From: Microbispora hainanensis
GTDB lineage: Bacteria; Actinomycetota; Actinomycetes; Streptosporangiales; Streptosporangiaceae
Length of the DNA: 64,000 nucleotides
Assembly (NCBI RefSeq): GCF_006874475.1
Contig: NZ_VIRM01000015.1
Coordinates: 1-64,000 of the forward strand
Direction: 5' to 3'
Below are positions 17,267-25,191 of the stretch, in pieces (the first letter of the stretch is position 1; each line of letters begins with the position of its first letter). The notes beneath the pieces were generated by a model. The model saw only the letters and a program-made list of their open reading frames with translations, searched no databases and was not told the DNA's origin. Both the position numbers and the translations under genes were made by a program.

Positions 17267-17292
17267 CAGAGCCCCGCATTCAACATGCCTGT

Positions 17293-17309
17293 CTAGCCAA
17301 GCAGGCTAG
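17293..17309. promoter_or_regulatory. Probable GntR autoregulatory operator
   Basis: CTAGCCAAGCAGGCTAG is a palindrome with 6-bp arms and a 5-nt centre, 27 bp upstream of the gntR ATG. The CTAGCCAAG half recurs in the site at 16489-16502. Confidence 0.6.
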
Positions 17310-17381
17310 CAGTGCAGGTGTGTCGTGCGAAGACCCATTGCCGACAGGAGCCCGTAACCCAAGGGCAGCGAACCGCCGTCT

Positions 17382-17675
17382 CTAACGGACCTCACCCGTC
17401 AGCAGGTCGAACCAGGTCGCCCAGCCCTGCCGGACCGACCACCGGTGCGTCTCGGCGATCTCCGGTTCTCCGTCCTTCTGGACGGTACGACGGATGAAGG
17501 CCAGCCCGCCGGACTGACACAGTTCGTAGAACCCGGCCTGACAGTCGCAGGTCCAGGCCAGGACCAGGACCCGCCGCGCAGGTGTGGGCTTCCACCACTC
17601 CAGTTTCCGGAAGGATCCCCGGCGGATGGGGACGTGTGCGCTGTGCAGACGGTCCGGCTCGTCGAAGTCGTTCAT
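17382..17675 (-). CDS. AICE hypothetical protein
   Basis: The 97-aa product contains TCDCQAGFYELCQSGGLAFIRR, a Cys-containing motif common in small AICE/SpdD-region proteins. It overlaps the upstream gene by 4 nt (ATGA), so three small genes form one minus-strand operon from 18177. The function is unknown. Confidence 0.7.
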   Translation of the reverse strand: MNDFDEPDRLHSAHVPIRRGSFRKLEWWKPTPARRVLVLAWTCDCQAGFYELCQSGGLAFIRRTVQKDGEPEIAETHRWSVRQGWATWFDLLTGEVR

Positions 17676-18013
17676 GAGGCGTCCCCCGCCAGGTATGGCG
17701 GACGGGGGTACTGCTGGCGCAGTTGCCCGTACCGGTGAGCCACCCGCCGAGCAGCGGTGACGACGTCGGAGGCCGGGCCGAAGGCGTAGACCGGCCGCCC
17801 GCTGGTCGAGGTACGGCCAGAGCGCCAGCGGAACCAGCGGCCATCGGTCCACACAACCAGCTCGACCCAGACCGACACCAGCGCCAGCCCGTACCCCTCG
17901 TGGACGTCAGCGGTCACGCCGTACTGCTCCAGCTCCAGGCGCAGCCGCTCGGCGCACTGGGCAGCGGTGACGGCCAGGGGGCGACGGCCCGCCACGAGCC
18001 GATCGGCGCTCAT
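17672..18013 (-). CDS. AICE hypothetical protein
   Basis: The 113-aa product contains WVELVVWTDGRWFRWRSG in its middle, a pattern I associate with small conserved actinomycete element proteins. It has no membrane segment. It is coupled to both neighbours by 4-nt overlaps. The function is unknown. Confidence 0.7.
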   Translation of the reverse strand: MSADRLVAGRRPLAVTAAQCAERLRLELEQYGVTADVHEGYGLALVSVWVELVVWTDGRWFRWRSGRTSTSGRPVYAFGPASDVVTAARRVAHRYGQLRQQYPRPPYLAGDAS

Positions 18014-18177
18014 GACGCCACCGCCCTACGGCCCGAGCCCGAGCACTCGAAACAGTCGACCGTGGACAGCTCCACGATCACGCCGTTGAGCCGGTACTCG
18101 GCATCCGCCGACGCCCGCCGAACGAGCCGCCAACCCTTCCCCCGGCAGGCTCCGCACCTCTCCGTCTCCGTAACCAT
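18010..18177 (-). CDS. Small DnaJ-type zinc-motif protein
   Basis: The 55-aa product has CGACRGKGW near the N-terminus and CFECSGSG near the C-terminus. These are two CxxCxGxG knuckles like half of a DnaJ zinc-binding region. The ATG is at 18177, and the TGA overlaps the next start. It is the first gene of the three-gene small operon. Confidence 0.7.
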   Translation of the reverse strand: MVTETERCGACRGKGWRLVRRASADAEYRLNGVIVELSTVDCFECSGSGRRAVAS

Positions 18178-18320
18178 GGGGCAAGGGTCGTAATTGCAAG
18201 TCGCTCAACCCATCCCGCGCCGATATTCCGGCCGGGCATGCCGATATCCCTTGACGGGTTAACTCCAACCCGGAAGCTTGGAAATACAGGCAGTCAAGCA
18301 GACGCAAGGGGAAGCGCCTT
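18178..18320. promoter_or_regulatory. Divergent promoter region of the AICE
   Basis: These 143 bp separate the minus-strand small operon from the plus-strand XRE gene. They contain a repeated GCCGATAT motif (near 18221 and 18240), a GGGTT-N6-AACCC inverted repeat and a TTGACG that could be a -35 box. They are probably the binding region of the XRE protein. Confidence 0.4.
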
Positions 18321-19799
18321 ATGCCCGCAGAAGCGGCGGAACCGGTCATGATCCCGCCTGACCTCTGGCGGCGCCCCGAAATGCTCGACGCCCTGAAGAA
18401 ACGGAACATCGGGCAGGTTTTCCGGCTTATCAGGCAATACGCGGGCGTGAGTCAGACCCGCATCGGCATTGCCGTGAACCTCAGCCAGGGCAAGGTCAGC
18501 GAGATCATGCGCGGAACCGCGCAGGTCACCGCACTTGATGTGTTCGAGCGGATCGCCGATGGACTGCACATGCCCGACCCGGCCCGGCTAGCCCTCGGAC
18601 TCGCCCCCAGCCCTTCCCCACTCATCGAGGCTGCCTCATCCCGTCGCGCTATCCCTCCTCGGGATGGGATGCCAGCGAGTCAGCTCCTTAGCGTCGAAGG
18701 CGTGGTGATCGGCCCGCGTCCAACTGACGATCTGTGGGATGTCGACCTTCTGACGCTGGCCTGGGTAGTGGGAAGGCTGGATGCCCGGATGGACCGACGA
18801 ACGATGCTGCTCCTCGCGGCCGGAATGACCGCCGAAACCGCGGCCTCAATCGCGGACCCCTGGGAACGCCTTTCCCGTGCGCTGAAGGGACCGCAGATGC
18901 TCGACGACGACACCATCGAACGGCTCGAAGCGCGTACCATCGGCTTCCACCGGCTCGAATACGTCATGCCCGCCCGAGCCATCTACCAAGGGCTAACGAC
19001 GCACATCAACGAGCTGAGCACCCTGCTTCAGAGTGGCCCGCCCGAGCGCTACCGGCGCCGCCTGGCGGCAACAGCCGGCGAAGCCGCAACGCTGGCGTCC
19101 TGGATCGCCTGGGACCTCAAGCAGCCCGCGCAGTCGGCCTCATTCGAGCGCGTCGCTGCCCTGGCCGCCGAGGAGAGCGGACACCGCGTCATCCAAGCCT
19201 GCACCTACGCCTACCGGTCGTACGCCGTCACCGGCCCCGAGGCCGTCGAGCACATCCGACGCGCCCAGCAGTTTCTCCCGGCCGAGGGAGACGACGCGAC
19301 CCGCGCATGGTTGCTGGCCCGAGAAGCCGAAGAACTGGCGGCACTCGGCGACGGCCAGGCCGTCGAACTGTTGCAACGAGCCGAGGACGCCCACACCCGA
19401 GCCCGGCCCCACCGAGAGCGCGCATGGACCCGCTTTCTCGACGCCGGACGCATGGCCGCCTTCCAGCTCTCGACCTATGTACGGCTCGGCGACGAGCAGC
19501 ACGTCACAGAGGCCGGCCGAGCCGCCCTTGCCGCTCTCGGCCAGGACGAGGACCAAAAGCGCGTGTCCGTCGTCTACACCGACATCGCACAGGCACAACT
19601 CCAACTCGGCGACGTGACCGAGGGAGTCGCCTACGCTCGCCGCGCCCTGGAAGCAGCCCAGCGCACCGAATCCACCTGGGGCATGCAGCACCTCGCCAAG
19701 GTGGAGAAAGCCCTCGCAGCCAGGCCCGACCATGCCGCCCGCGAACTACTCGGCGACATCCGCGCTACTCGCCGCGCTCTGGGGCCGTCTCCCGCCTGA
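18321..19799 (+). CDS. XRE-family regulator with TPR-like C-terminal domain
   Basis: The 492-aa product has an N-terminal helix-turn-helix (IRQYAGVSQTRIGIAVNLSQ, then GKVSEIMRG) and a long helical TPR-like domain with repeated A-rich helices. Proteins of this build are frequent in actinomycetes and AICEs and are thought to be quorum- or ligand-responsive regulators. The start is ATG at 18321, 15-20 bp after an AGGGGAAG-type RBS. Its last 35 bp overlap the convergent cutA-like gene. Confidence 0.85.
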   Translation: MPAEAAEPVMIPPDLWRRPEMLDALKKRNIGQVFRLIRQYAGVSQTRIGIAVNLSQGKVSEIMRGTAQVTALDVFERIADGLHMPDPARLALGLAPSPSPLIEAASSRRAIPPRDGMPASQLLSVEGVVIGPRPTDDLWDVDLLTLAWVVGRLDARMDRRTMLLLAAGMTAETAASIADPWERLSRALKGPQMLDDDTIERLEARTIGFHRLEYVMPARAIYQGLTTHINELSTLLQSGPPERYRRRLAATAGEAATLASWIAWDLKQPAQSASFERVAALAAEESGHRVIQACTYAYRSYAVTGPEAVEHIRRAQQFLPAEGDDATRAWLLAREAEELAALGDGQAVELLQRAEDAHTRARPHRERAWTRFLDAGRMAAFQLSTYVRLGDEQHVTEAGRAALAALGQDEDQKRVSVVYTDIAQAQLQLGDVTEGVAYARRALEAAQRTESTWGMQHLAKVEKALAARPDHAARELLGDIRATRRALGPSPA

Positions 19800-20097
19800 T
19801 CCACTCCAGGTAATCCGGCGTCCCCTGCACGATCGGAACCGCCACAATCTCAGGCACCTCGTACGAGTGCAGCTCACGCACGCAGGCCGCCAGGTCCTCG
19901 AAGCGGTCGGCGGTCGTCTTCATGAGCAACAACCACTCCTCCGCCTGCTGAACCTCACCGGCCCACCAATAAGTAGAGGAAATCGGCGCAACCACCTGCG
20001 CACAAGCCGCCAGTCGACAAGTAACGACCGCCAGAGCGATTCGATCAGCCTCGTCCCGACTGCTGGCGGTGACGCGCACCTCGATGTCCTGTCTCAT
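19765..20097 (-). CDS. cutA: CutA-like divalent-cation tolerance protein
   Basis: The 110-aa trimeric CutA-family protein shows VTASSRDEADRIALAVV, LAACAQVVAPISSTYWWAGE and a C-terminal LHSYEVPEIVAVPI, the conserved signature segments. The length is normal. It converges with and overlaps the XRE gene. In actinomycetes it is usually chromosomal, so here it is probably AICE cargo. Its physiological role is unclear even in the family. Confidence 0.9.
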   Translation of the reverse strand: MRQDIEVRVTASSRDEADRIALAVVTCRLAACAQVVAPISSTYWWAGEVQQAEEWLLLMKTTADRFEDLAACVRELHSYEVPEIVAVPIVQGTPDYLEWIRRETAPERGE

Positions 20098-20174
20098 GAC
20101 GTTGCTCGCTCCCTCCAGACGTCGATGGCGTCGTCCATCACTGGCTCCTAAAGCACAGAGGCGGTCTAAGTGTC

Positions 20175-20663
20175 CTAGTCAGCAGGCTCCAGTGTTAAGG
20201 AGTTGCCCACTGGGGCGCTCTCGATGACGGCTTGGAACGGGGGAAAGTCTTGCGCCTCCATCAGGGCCGCCCGCCACTCATCATTGCAAGTGGGGAAGTA
20301 GAAGCCCGTGTCCTGGTTCGGATGGAGGCTCAGCACCGCCGATTCCTCGTAGAAGAGGACTAGCTCTATTTGCCAGTGTGCGACGACACTCCCGAACTGG
20401 TCGTCATCCCGAGGCACAGCCACTTGCCGGATGAAGCTCATGCTTGGACGGTGACCGCTCCAAGACCAACGCCCCCATTGCAGGATGAATCCGTCGGAGT
20501 CAGAGTTCGGCTGGATGGCAATACCGTTGAGCTTCGTCTGAGCGAACTCTGCGAAAGCCGCCCAGACGGCTCTGGTGTCCGTTATGGCGCCAGGTGTCTG
20601 CCCGTGCTGGCGCAGGATCTCAGCGAGGAGATCGGGGGCATCCCGCCAGTCGATGAGAGCCAT
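20175..20663 (-). CDS. Hypothetical soluble protein
   Basis: The 162-aa soluble protein (MALIDWRDAPDLLAEILRQH) is rich in aromatic residues in its middle. I recognise no domain. The ATG at 20663 follows a purine-rich stretch. It stands alone at the right side of the AICE, where cargo genes sit. Confidence 0.6.
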   Translation of the reverse strand: MALIDWRDAPDLLAEILRQHGQTPGAITDTRAVWAAFAEFAQTKLNGIAIQPNSDSDGFILQWGRWSWSGHRPSMSFIRQVAVPRDDDQFGSVVAHWQIELVLFYEESAVLSLHPNQDTGFYFPTCNDEWRAALMEAQDFPPFQAVIESAPVGNSLTLEPAD

Positions 20664-20919
20664 GGCGGGACCATACCGTTGAGATCAACCGCTGCCGAAT
20701 TATTCTTGTAGGGATCAAGGCGGCGGCGCGGCGCGCCGCCGCACAGCGGCCCGTCGCCCGCCCGCCGTCCGGGCGTGCGGCCTGGGGGCCGGTCCCGGCC
20801 AGCGGCGGCTCGGGCCGCCCGCCGCACGCTCACTACGCCGTACCCAACGCACCCGGCGCCGACGGCGCCGCACCGCCGGAACGATTCGCCAACCGCCCAT
20901 CGCGGGACCGCAGTCCTTC
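20664..20919. other. Very GC-rich non-coding block
   Basis: This region contains no gene. It holds an 8-bp GGCGGCGC hairpin (20722-20740) and further GCC/GGC inverted repeats, including GGCGCC-GAC-GGCGCC around 20857-20871. Confidence 0.45.
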
Positions 20920-21363
20920 ATGTACCTTCTCGTCGTGGATGGCTCGAATCCTGACGCTGCGTCGAGGGAGAGAATCCCCTCCGGGTGTGCCATTGTCTTT
21001 GTGCTCTTCGGTCTTGTCTTCGTACTCGCTGGCGTCCGATGGATTGGGCCTGCACTGCAGGCCGCGAAGGGTGAAGGAATCCGTGGCACATTGACGATCG
21101 AGACAAGGAACTGCCGCAAGGGATGCGACTGGAGCGGCGAGTTCGTGTCCAGCGATGGGCGGCTTCGAGTCGCCGACGTGCACACCGATGATTTGAACCA
21201 CAAAACGCAGGTAGGCGATCGCGTTGCTGTCCTGTACGTAGGAGACAAGGCATATGCGCCTGAAGGGTCCACCGAGTGGCTCGGCTGGGTCGTTGCCATG
21301 CTCGTCGGGGTCACAATCATGGGATGGACGATCTGGGTCTGGCGGTTCTCCGGTCGATCCTGA
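20920..21363 (+). CDS. DUF3592-like small membrane protein
   Basis: The 147-aa product has a hydrophobic helix near residues 22-45 (CAIVFVLFGLVFVLAGV) and one near the C-terminus (WVVAMLVGVTIMGWTIWVW). Between them lies an extracytoplasmic beta-rich domain containing GDRVAVLYV. The layout resembles DUF3592. The ATG at 20920 is used; an in-frame GTG a few codons later is possible. The function is unknown. Confidence 0.6.
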   Translation: MYLLVVDGSNPDAASRERIPSGCAIVFVLFGLVFVLAGVRWIGPALQAAKGEGIRGTLTIETRNCRKGCDWSGEFVSSDGRLRVADVHTDDLNHKTQVGDRVAVLYVGDKAYAPEGSTEWLGWVVAMLVGVTIMGWTIWVWRFSGRS

Positions 21364-21869
21364 GCAGTTGCTGGCAGAAATAGCTGCGAGGACCATCGAC
21401 GGGGCCGTTCAGCCGGCGGTACCACCTCGGTTGACAGCAGTTGCCTCCGGCGGGGGCCTCGGCTCCGGGATGATCGCCCGCGCGTCGGCCGAGGCCGTAG
21501 CTGGCTGAGGTGGAGACCTGATCATCCCGCCCGCCACGACCCAGACAAGCCCAGCAGACCGGCTCCTACGGCTCAAGCCCGTCTGTGACCCCTGGCGTCC
21601 GATTGCCGAGGAACGGCGACCGGCTGACGTACACGCGAAGACGGGCTTGCCCCTCCGTCCCCGGCCCGCTGCCGCTCCGCGGTGGGTCGAGGCAGACGGG
21701 ATGATCAGGGAGGCGAGGCGTGCGCGTCCGCGGAGGAGCACCCCCGATCGCGTGCCCCGAGCGTGCCCTAAGTCAGGGTCAGACACGGGGAATCAGGGGT
21801 ACTCACGGATCATGAAACGAAGAAGCCCCCGACCGGCATCTCTGCTGATCAGGGGCCACTTTTCCTGCT
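21364..21869. other. Region without a recognisable gene
   Basis: These 506 bp contain only short overlapping open frames with no family resemblance. A GCCCC/GGGGC hairpin near 21815-21860 probably terminates the minus-strand tRNA-like feature. Confidence 0.4.
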
Positions 21870-21958
21870 GGTGGCAGGTCCAGGGTTCGAACCTGGGTAG
21901 GCTGAGCCGACGGTTTTACAGGTCTCCTTGCCTTTCACTTCCTACAGGGCCACCTGCT
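21870..21958 (-). pseudogene. tRNA-Tyr-like remnant with intact 3' half
   Basis: On the minus strand the sequence carries CTGTAAA (GTA anticodon loop), a long class II variable arm (GTCGGCTCAGCCTAC), a perfect T arm (CCAGG-TTCGAAC-CCTGG) and acceptor ACCTGCC plus ACC. The 5' acceptor AGCAGGT pairs at 6 of 7 positions. The anticodon stem flanking CTGTAAA does not pair and the D arm is distorted. This looks like a 3' tRNA-Tyr fragment from an old integration site rather than a working gene. Confidence 0.6.
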
Positions 21959-22155
21959 GATTTGGGTCGTCGCCACTGCCGGATTAAGCCGCGAACTAAG
22001 TACTGAAAGAGGAGCGCGCCGAAGGCGAAGAATCCGACGCGTACCCAGAAGGGATCATCGCCGGGGAGCACTCCTCGGACCATCGCGCTGAGACCGTAGA
22101 GAAGACCAAGTCCCGTTCCTACGAACGCAAGAGCACGCCCGACGACTGTGTTCAT
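21916..22155 (-). CDS. Small two-helix membrane protein
   Basis: The 79-aa product has two hydrophobic helices (ALAFVGTGLGLLYGLSAMV and VGFFAFGALLFQYLVRGLI). The ATG is at 22155. The 3' end overlaps the tRNA-Tyr-like remnant, so the C-terminal dozen residues may be fortuitous. No family is recognised. Confidence 0.45.
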   Translation of the reverse strand: MNTVVGRALAFVGTGLGLLYGLSAMVRGVLPGDDPFWVRVGFFAFGALLFQYLVRGLIRQWRRPKSAGGPVGSERQGDL

Positions 22156-22216
22156 AAAGCGAGTGTCGCAGCATCCCTCGGCCTCGTCACGAGCTTTGGT
22201 CGGCAGAGCCTCGTAC

Positions 22217-22236
22217 TGCAACCGTTACTGCAACAG
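22217..22236 (+). repeat. Probable integrase arm-site repeat, right copy
   Basis: TGCAACCGTTACTGCAACAG matches 11041-11060 at 18 of 20 positions and lies 82 bp inside the right att core. The pair brackets element B. Confidence 0.55.
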
Positions 22237-22317
22237 GCGCACACGACCGCTCACGTCCACGACCGTCGAGCACTGGTCAGGAGCGCGGCACGATCCCGTG
22301 ACCGCAGGGTGGACAGT

Positions 22318-22362
22318 CCTGATAAGGAAGAGGTCCCAGGTTCAAGTCCTGGTAGCCCCACC
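22318..22362 (+). repeat. att core 2: 3' end of tRNA-Ile(GAT)
   Basis: This is identical over 45 bp to 10954-10998, and here the CCA is complete (22361-22363). The segment between the two copies is 11.4 kb and contains the full AICE gene set. It is followed by a tRNA-style terminator, so this copy resembles the original downstream side of the tRNA gene. Confidence 0.9.
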
Positions 22363-22379
22363 AGCCTGAAAAGCCAAGA

Positions 22380-22413
22380 GGCCAGTTCCCAAGATCAGGG
22401 ACCTGGCCCTTTT
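22380..22413 (+). terminator. tRNA-Ile terminator behind att core 2
   Basis: GGCCAGTTCCC at 22380-22390 pairs with GGGACCTGGCC at 22398-22408 with one mismatch and is followed by CTTTT. A diverged version follows the third remnant at 53137, so both descend from a tRNA-Ile terminator. Confidence 0.85.
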
Positions 22414-22811
22414 GATTGTTTGCCATCGATGTGCCATCACGGGCGTCCCGCACCAGATAGCGGCCATCGATCCACATCGACAGGTCCTGATACCTGGCCT
22501 CCCCGTGTCAGGGTCGGAGAGTGAACAGCGGCTCAACCGCGACCGGATAGCGGCCCAGGGCGGTAAGGCCGGCCCTCCGCAACGGCTGTGGCGGGTATGT
22601 GGACTACTTGGGGTGGTGCTGGTCGCAGCGACCATGGTGTGCCAGATCCGTGCCAGGACAAGCGGGGAAGCATGGTGTCGCGCGAGGGACTGGCGGTCAT
22701 CAGCCGGATTCAAGCCGACAGCGCGGCATTGATTCCCGGCATGTCGAACGATCTACGGCGGTTACCCAAATTCGTCCCGCTACACGTTCTTTCTCCGGCA
22801 AGATCTGCGTC
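22414..22811. other. Region without a recognisable gene
   Basis: These roughly 400 bp lie between the att core and the M48 gene. Short open frames overlapping the tRNA fragment are spurious. They probably contain the M48 gene promoter; I see no clear motif. Confidence 0.4.
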
Positions 22812-24116
22812 ATGACGTCCCCGTCCGACAGCATCTGCCCCTCGTGCTCCGCCCCCGTCTCGACGGACCCCCGGTTCAGCGCGTGGTGCCCGGCGTGTGA
22901 CTGGAACGTCGACCCGCTGGCGGAGACGGTCGCCACGCCCACCCGGCGAAGGCGTCGATGGCAGGACAGACGCCGCGCTGCCGATCGGGCGGCCGTCGAA
23001 CGACTGTACGCCGAGGTCAGCACTGCGCGTGAGCCGGCCCACGGGCGGGACCGAGCGGGAACCGCCGCCATGGTCATCGCAGGTGTGGTGCACCTGAGCA
23101 CCGTGGCTCTCGCGGCCGGATCGATATGGCTCATCATCAACGGGATATTCCTGGCCCGGGTCCTTGGCGTGCTGGGGCTGGTCGTCGCCTTCTCCCTACG
23201 GCCGAGACTGGGGAGATTTCGGCGGGATGAGTGGTCGCTGGGCCAGACCGAGGCACCTCGTCTTTACGGTCTCACTGATCGGGTCGCCGCTGAGCTGGGG
23301 GTGGGGCCCGCCGACATGATCCGCGTGACCCCGGATTACAACGCGACCTTCGGCAGGGTCGGGCTGCGCCGGCGTACCGTTCTCACGATCGGCCTGGCGT
23401 TGTGGGAGGTGCTGAGCCCGCAGGAGCGGGTCGCCTTGCTGGGGCACGAGTTCGGGCATGCCCGCAACGGCGACAACCGGCGCAGCCTGTGGCTGCACTC
23501 GGCCTCCGCGGCTCTGGAGCAGTGGTATGAGGTCACCCATCCCAGCAGGATCGTCAGTGGGGGCTCCGACCTCATCTCGACACTCGCCTCCGTCACCGCC
23601 GCGGCGCTGCTGTTCATCCCGCACATGATCACGAGTCTGGTCCTTTTGTCGCTGCACCGTCTCACGCTGCGCAGCGGGCAGCGAGCCGAGTATCTGGCCG
23701 ACGACCTCGCCGCGCGCGTGGCCTCGTCGGCGGCGACCAGATCGATGCTGGAAGCCCTGGCCCTGCACGAGAGCGTCGAAACCCTGCTCCAGCGTCAGAC
23801 CGCCCTGCACCAGAAGGGAGGGTTCTACCGCGCGCTGAACCAGGAGAGCGATGTCGACCTCTGGCAGGAACTGCGGGATTACATCGCTTCGGTCCCCCAG
23901 ACCGAGCGGCTACGACGGCTGCGGGTCTCGGCGCTGCGTATGTCGTCCATCGACACGACCCATCCGCCCACGCATCTTCGGATCGCGATGATGGATACGC
24001 GCAAACCGCGAGAGGCGGCGATCACCATGGACGAGGGTGACATCGACGCCATATCGGCCGAACTCTCGGCGGCGCGTCGTCACGCGGCTCGGGCCGTACT
24101 CACTCTCCGCCATTGA
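22812..24116 (+). CDS. M48-family metalloprotease with N-terminal zinc ribbon
   Basis: The 434-aa membrane-associated protease begins with a CPSCSAP...CPAC zinc ribbon (residues about 8-35). Hydrophobic segments follow (AGVVHLSTVALAAGSIWLI and RVLGVLGLVVAFSL). The gluzincin motif HEFGHARNGD supplies the zinc His pair and catalytic Glu, and YLADDLAAR further on fits the third ligand. Length and layout match HtpX/M48-like proteins of actinomycetes. I chose the ATG at 22812 because the upstream extension is non-conserved low-complexity sequence. Its likely role is turnover of membrane proteins. Confidence 0.88.
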   Translation: MTSPSDSICPSCSAPVSTDPRFSAWCPACDWNVDPLAETVATPTRRRRRWQDRRRAADRAAVERLYAEVSTAREPAHGRDRAGTAAMVIAGVVHLSTVALAAGSIWLIINGIFLARVLGVLGLVVAFSLRPRLGRFRRDEWSLGQTEAPRLYGLTDRVAAELGVGPADMIRVTPDYNATFGRVGLRRRTVLTIGLALWEVLSPQERVALLGHEFGHARNGDNRRSLWLHSASAALEQWYEVTHPSRIVSGGSDLISTLASVTAAALLFIPHMITSLVLLSLHRLTLRSGQRAEYLADDLAARVASSAATRSMLEALALHESVETLLQRQTALHQKGGFYRALNQESDVDLWQELRDYIASVPQTERLRRLRVSALRMSSIDTTHPPTHLRIAMMDTRKPREAAITMDEGDIDAISAELSAARRHAARAVLTLRH

Positions 24117-24242
24117 GAAGTGGTCGAAGTGTCCTCCTCCGGAGAGAGTGCTCGCCGGCCTGAGCTCATCTCATCCGCCGGGACGAGCCCGGTACCGCTG
24201 CGCGACTGACGGCTTCCAAAGAATATTTCGGAGGCCGGCTGC

Positions 24243-24410
24243 GTGGATTCCGCGATACCAACAATCCAGACGCTTCGCCTGTTCGCCGTCGCCGCCCGCC
24301 TCGTCCGCGGCGGACGCCGCCTGCGCCTGCGCATCGCCGCGTCCTGGCCCTGGGCCGGCCAGCTGATCACCGGTATCACCCGGCTCCAGGCGTTCCCGGC
24401 CCCGATCTGA
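24243..24410 (+). pseudogene. Transposase C-terminal remnant (IS1380-like)
   Basis: One frame from 24243 to the TGA at 24408 reads LRLFAVAARLVRGGRRLRLR, then IAASWPWAGQLITGITRLQAF. This resembles the C-terminus of IS1380/IS4-type transposases. The rest of the gene and the inverted repeats are missing. The remaining sequence between 24117 and 24572 holds nothing recognisable. Confidence 0.5.
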
Positions 24411-24572
24411 CCGGCACCAACCCGCCCCGACGACCAGGAAGGACACCCCGAGGGCCCGTGGAACTCCGCGCACCCGACGCGACAGCCGGGCCACCAGGCT
24501 GACCACGGCCGCGAAATCACACTCCAGCCGAACCGATCAGCCACCCACCGGATGGGCTCGAAAGATCGAGGG

Positions 24573-25058
24573 CTAGACCGGCGGCGGGGGTGTGGCGGAG
24601 TGCTCCGCGAGGCCGCGCAACAGATCGACGAGGTGGCCGCGTTCGGACTCGGCGAGCCAACCGAAGATGTGCTCGCCCGCCTGTTCGGTGATCCGCCGTG
24701 CCTGCGCCAGGGTCTCCTCGCCACGGCGCGTGAGCACGATGGAGTACGCGCGCCGGTCCTGCGGCGCCCGTTCACGCGAGACCAGCCCGGCGTCTTCCAG
24801 CTCGTCGATGAGCCGGACCATCGTGGACTTGTCGATGCCCATGTGGCCGATCAGATCCCGCTGGCTGACCGGGCTGTACATCGGCAGCGCGAGCAGCACG
24901 GTGAATCCGCGGACGTTGATGCCCAGTGGGCGCAGCGCCTCGTTGATCCGCTCACGGCTCCGGTTGTGGGCCTCGGCCAGCAACATGCCGAGTGCCACAT
25001 GATCGGCGGCCGCGCCGCCGTCGCCGGACAGGAGCCGTTCGAGCATGTCGTGGCGCAT
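24573..25058 (-). CDS. MarR-family transcriptional regulator
   Basis: The 161-aa winged-helix repressor has SQRDLIGHMGIDKSTMVRLI as the recognition helix region and the MarR wing signature DRRAYSIVLTRRGEE. It is divergent from the ABC exporter genes. The palindromes at 25087-25114 lie in the shared promoter, so it probably represses the exporter until it binds a small ligand. The ATG is at 25058. Confidence 0.92.
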   Translation of the reverse strand: MRHDMLERLLSGDGGAAADHVALGMLLAEAHNRSRERINEALRPLGINVRGFTVLLALPMYSPVSQRDLIGHMGIDKSTMVRLIDELEDAGLVSRERAPQDRRAYSIVLTRRGEETLAQARRITEQAGEHIFGWLAESERGHLVDLLRGLAEHSATPPPPV

Positions 25059-25086
25059 GTGCTCATTCTAGTGTCACTTGAGTTAG

Positions 25087-25114
25087 TCTCATATGAGATT
25101 ATCTTATGTGAGAT
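25087..25114. promoter_or_regulatory. MarR operator pair
   Basis: TCTCATATGAGA (25087-25098) is a perfect palindrome. ATCTTATGTGAGAT (25101-25114) is an imperfect copy. Both lie between the divergent marR and ABC transporter genes. Confidence 0.7.
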
Positions 25115-25191
25115 TCCATAGACGGGGAGACTTACATGCCTGAGCAGACCTTCGGGGTCGCGCAGAGCCGCTGTCGTGCGGGAGGGCGCCG

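Noticed and set aside
22277-22477. Small minus-strand frame containing GYQDLNLGPLPYQ
   Set aside because: This peptide is a known artefact of reading the tRNA 3' end and terminator; it overlaps the att core.
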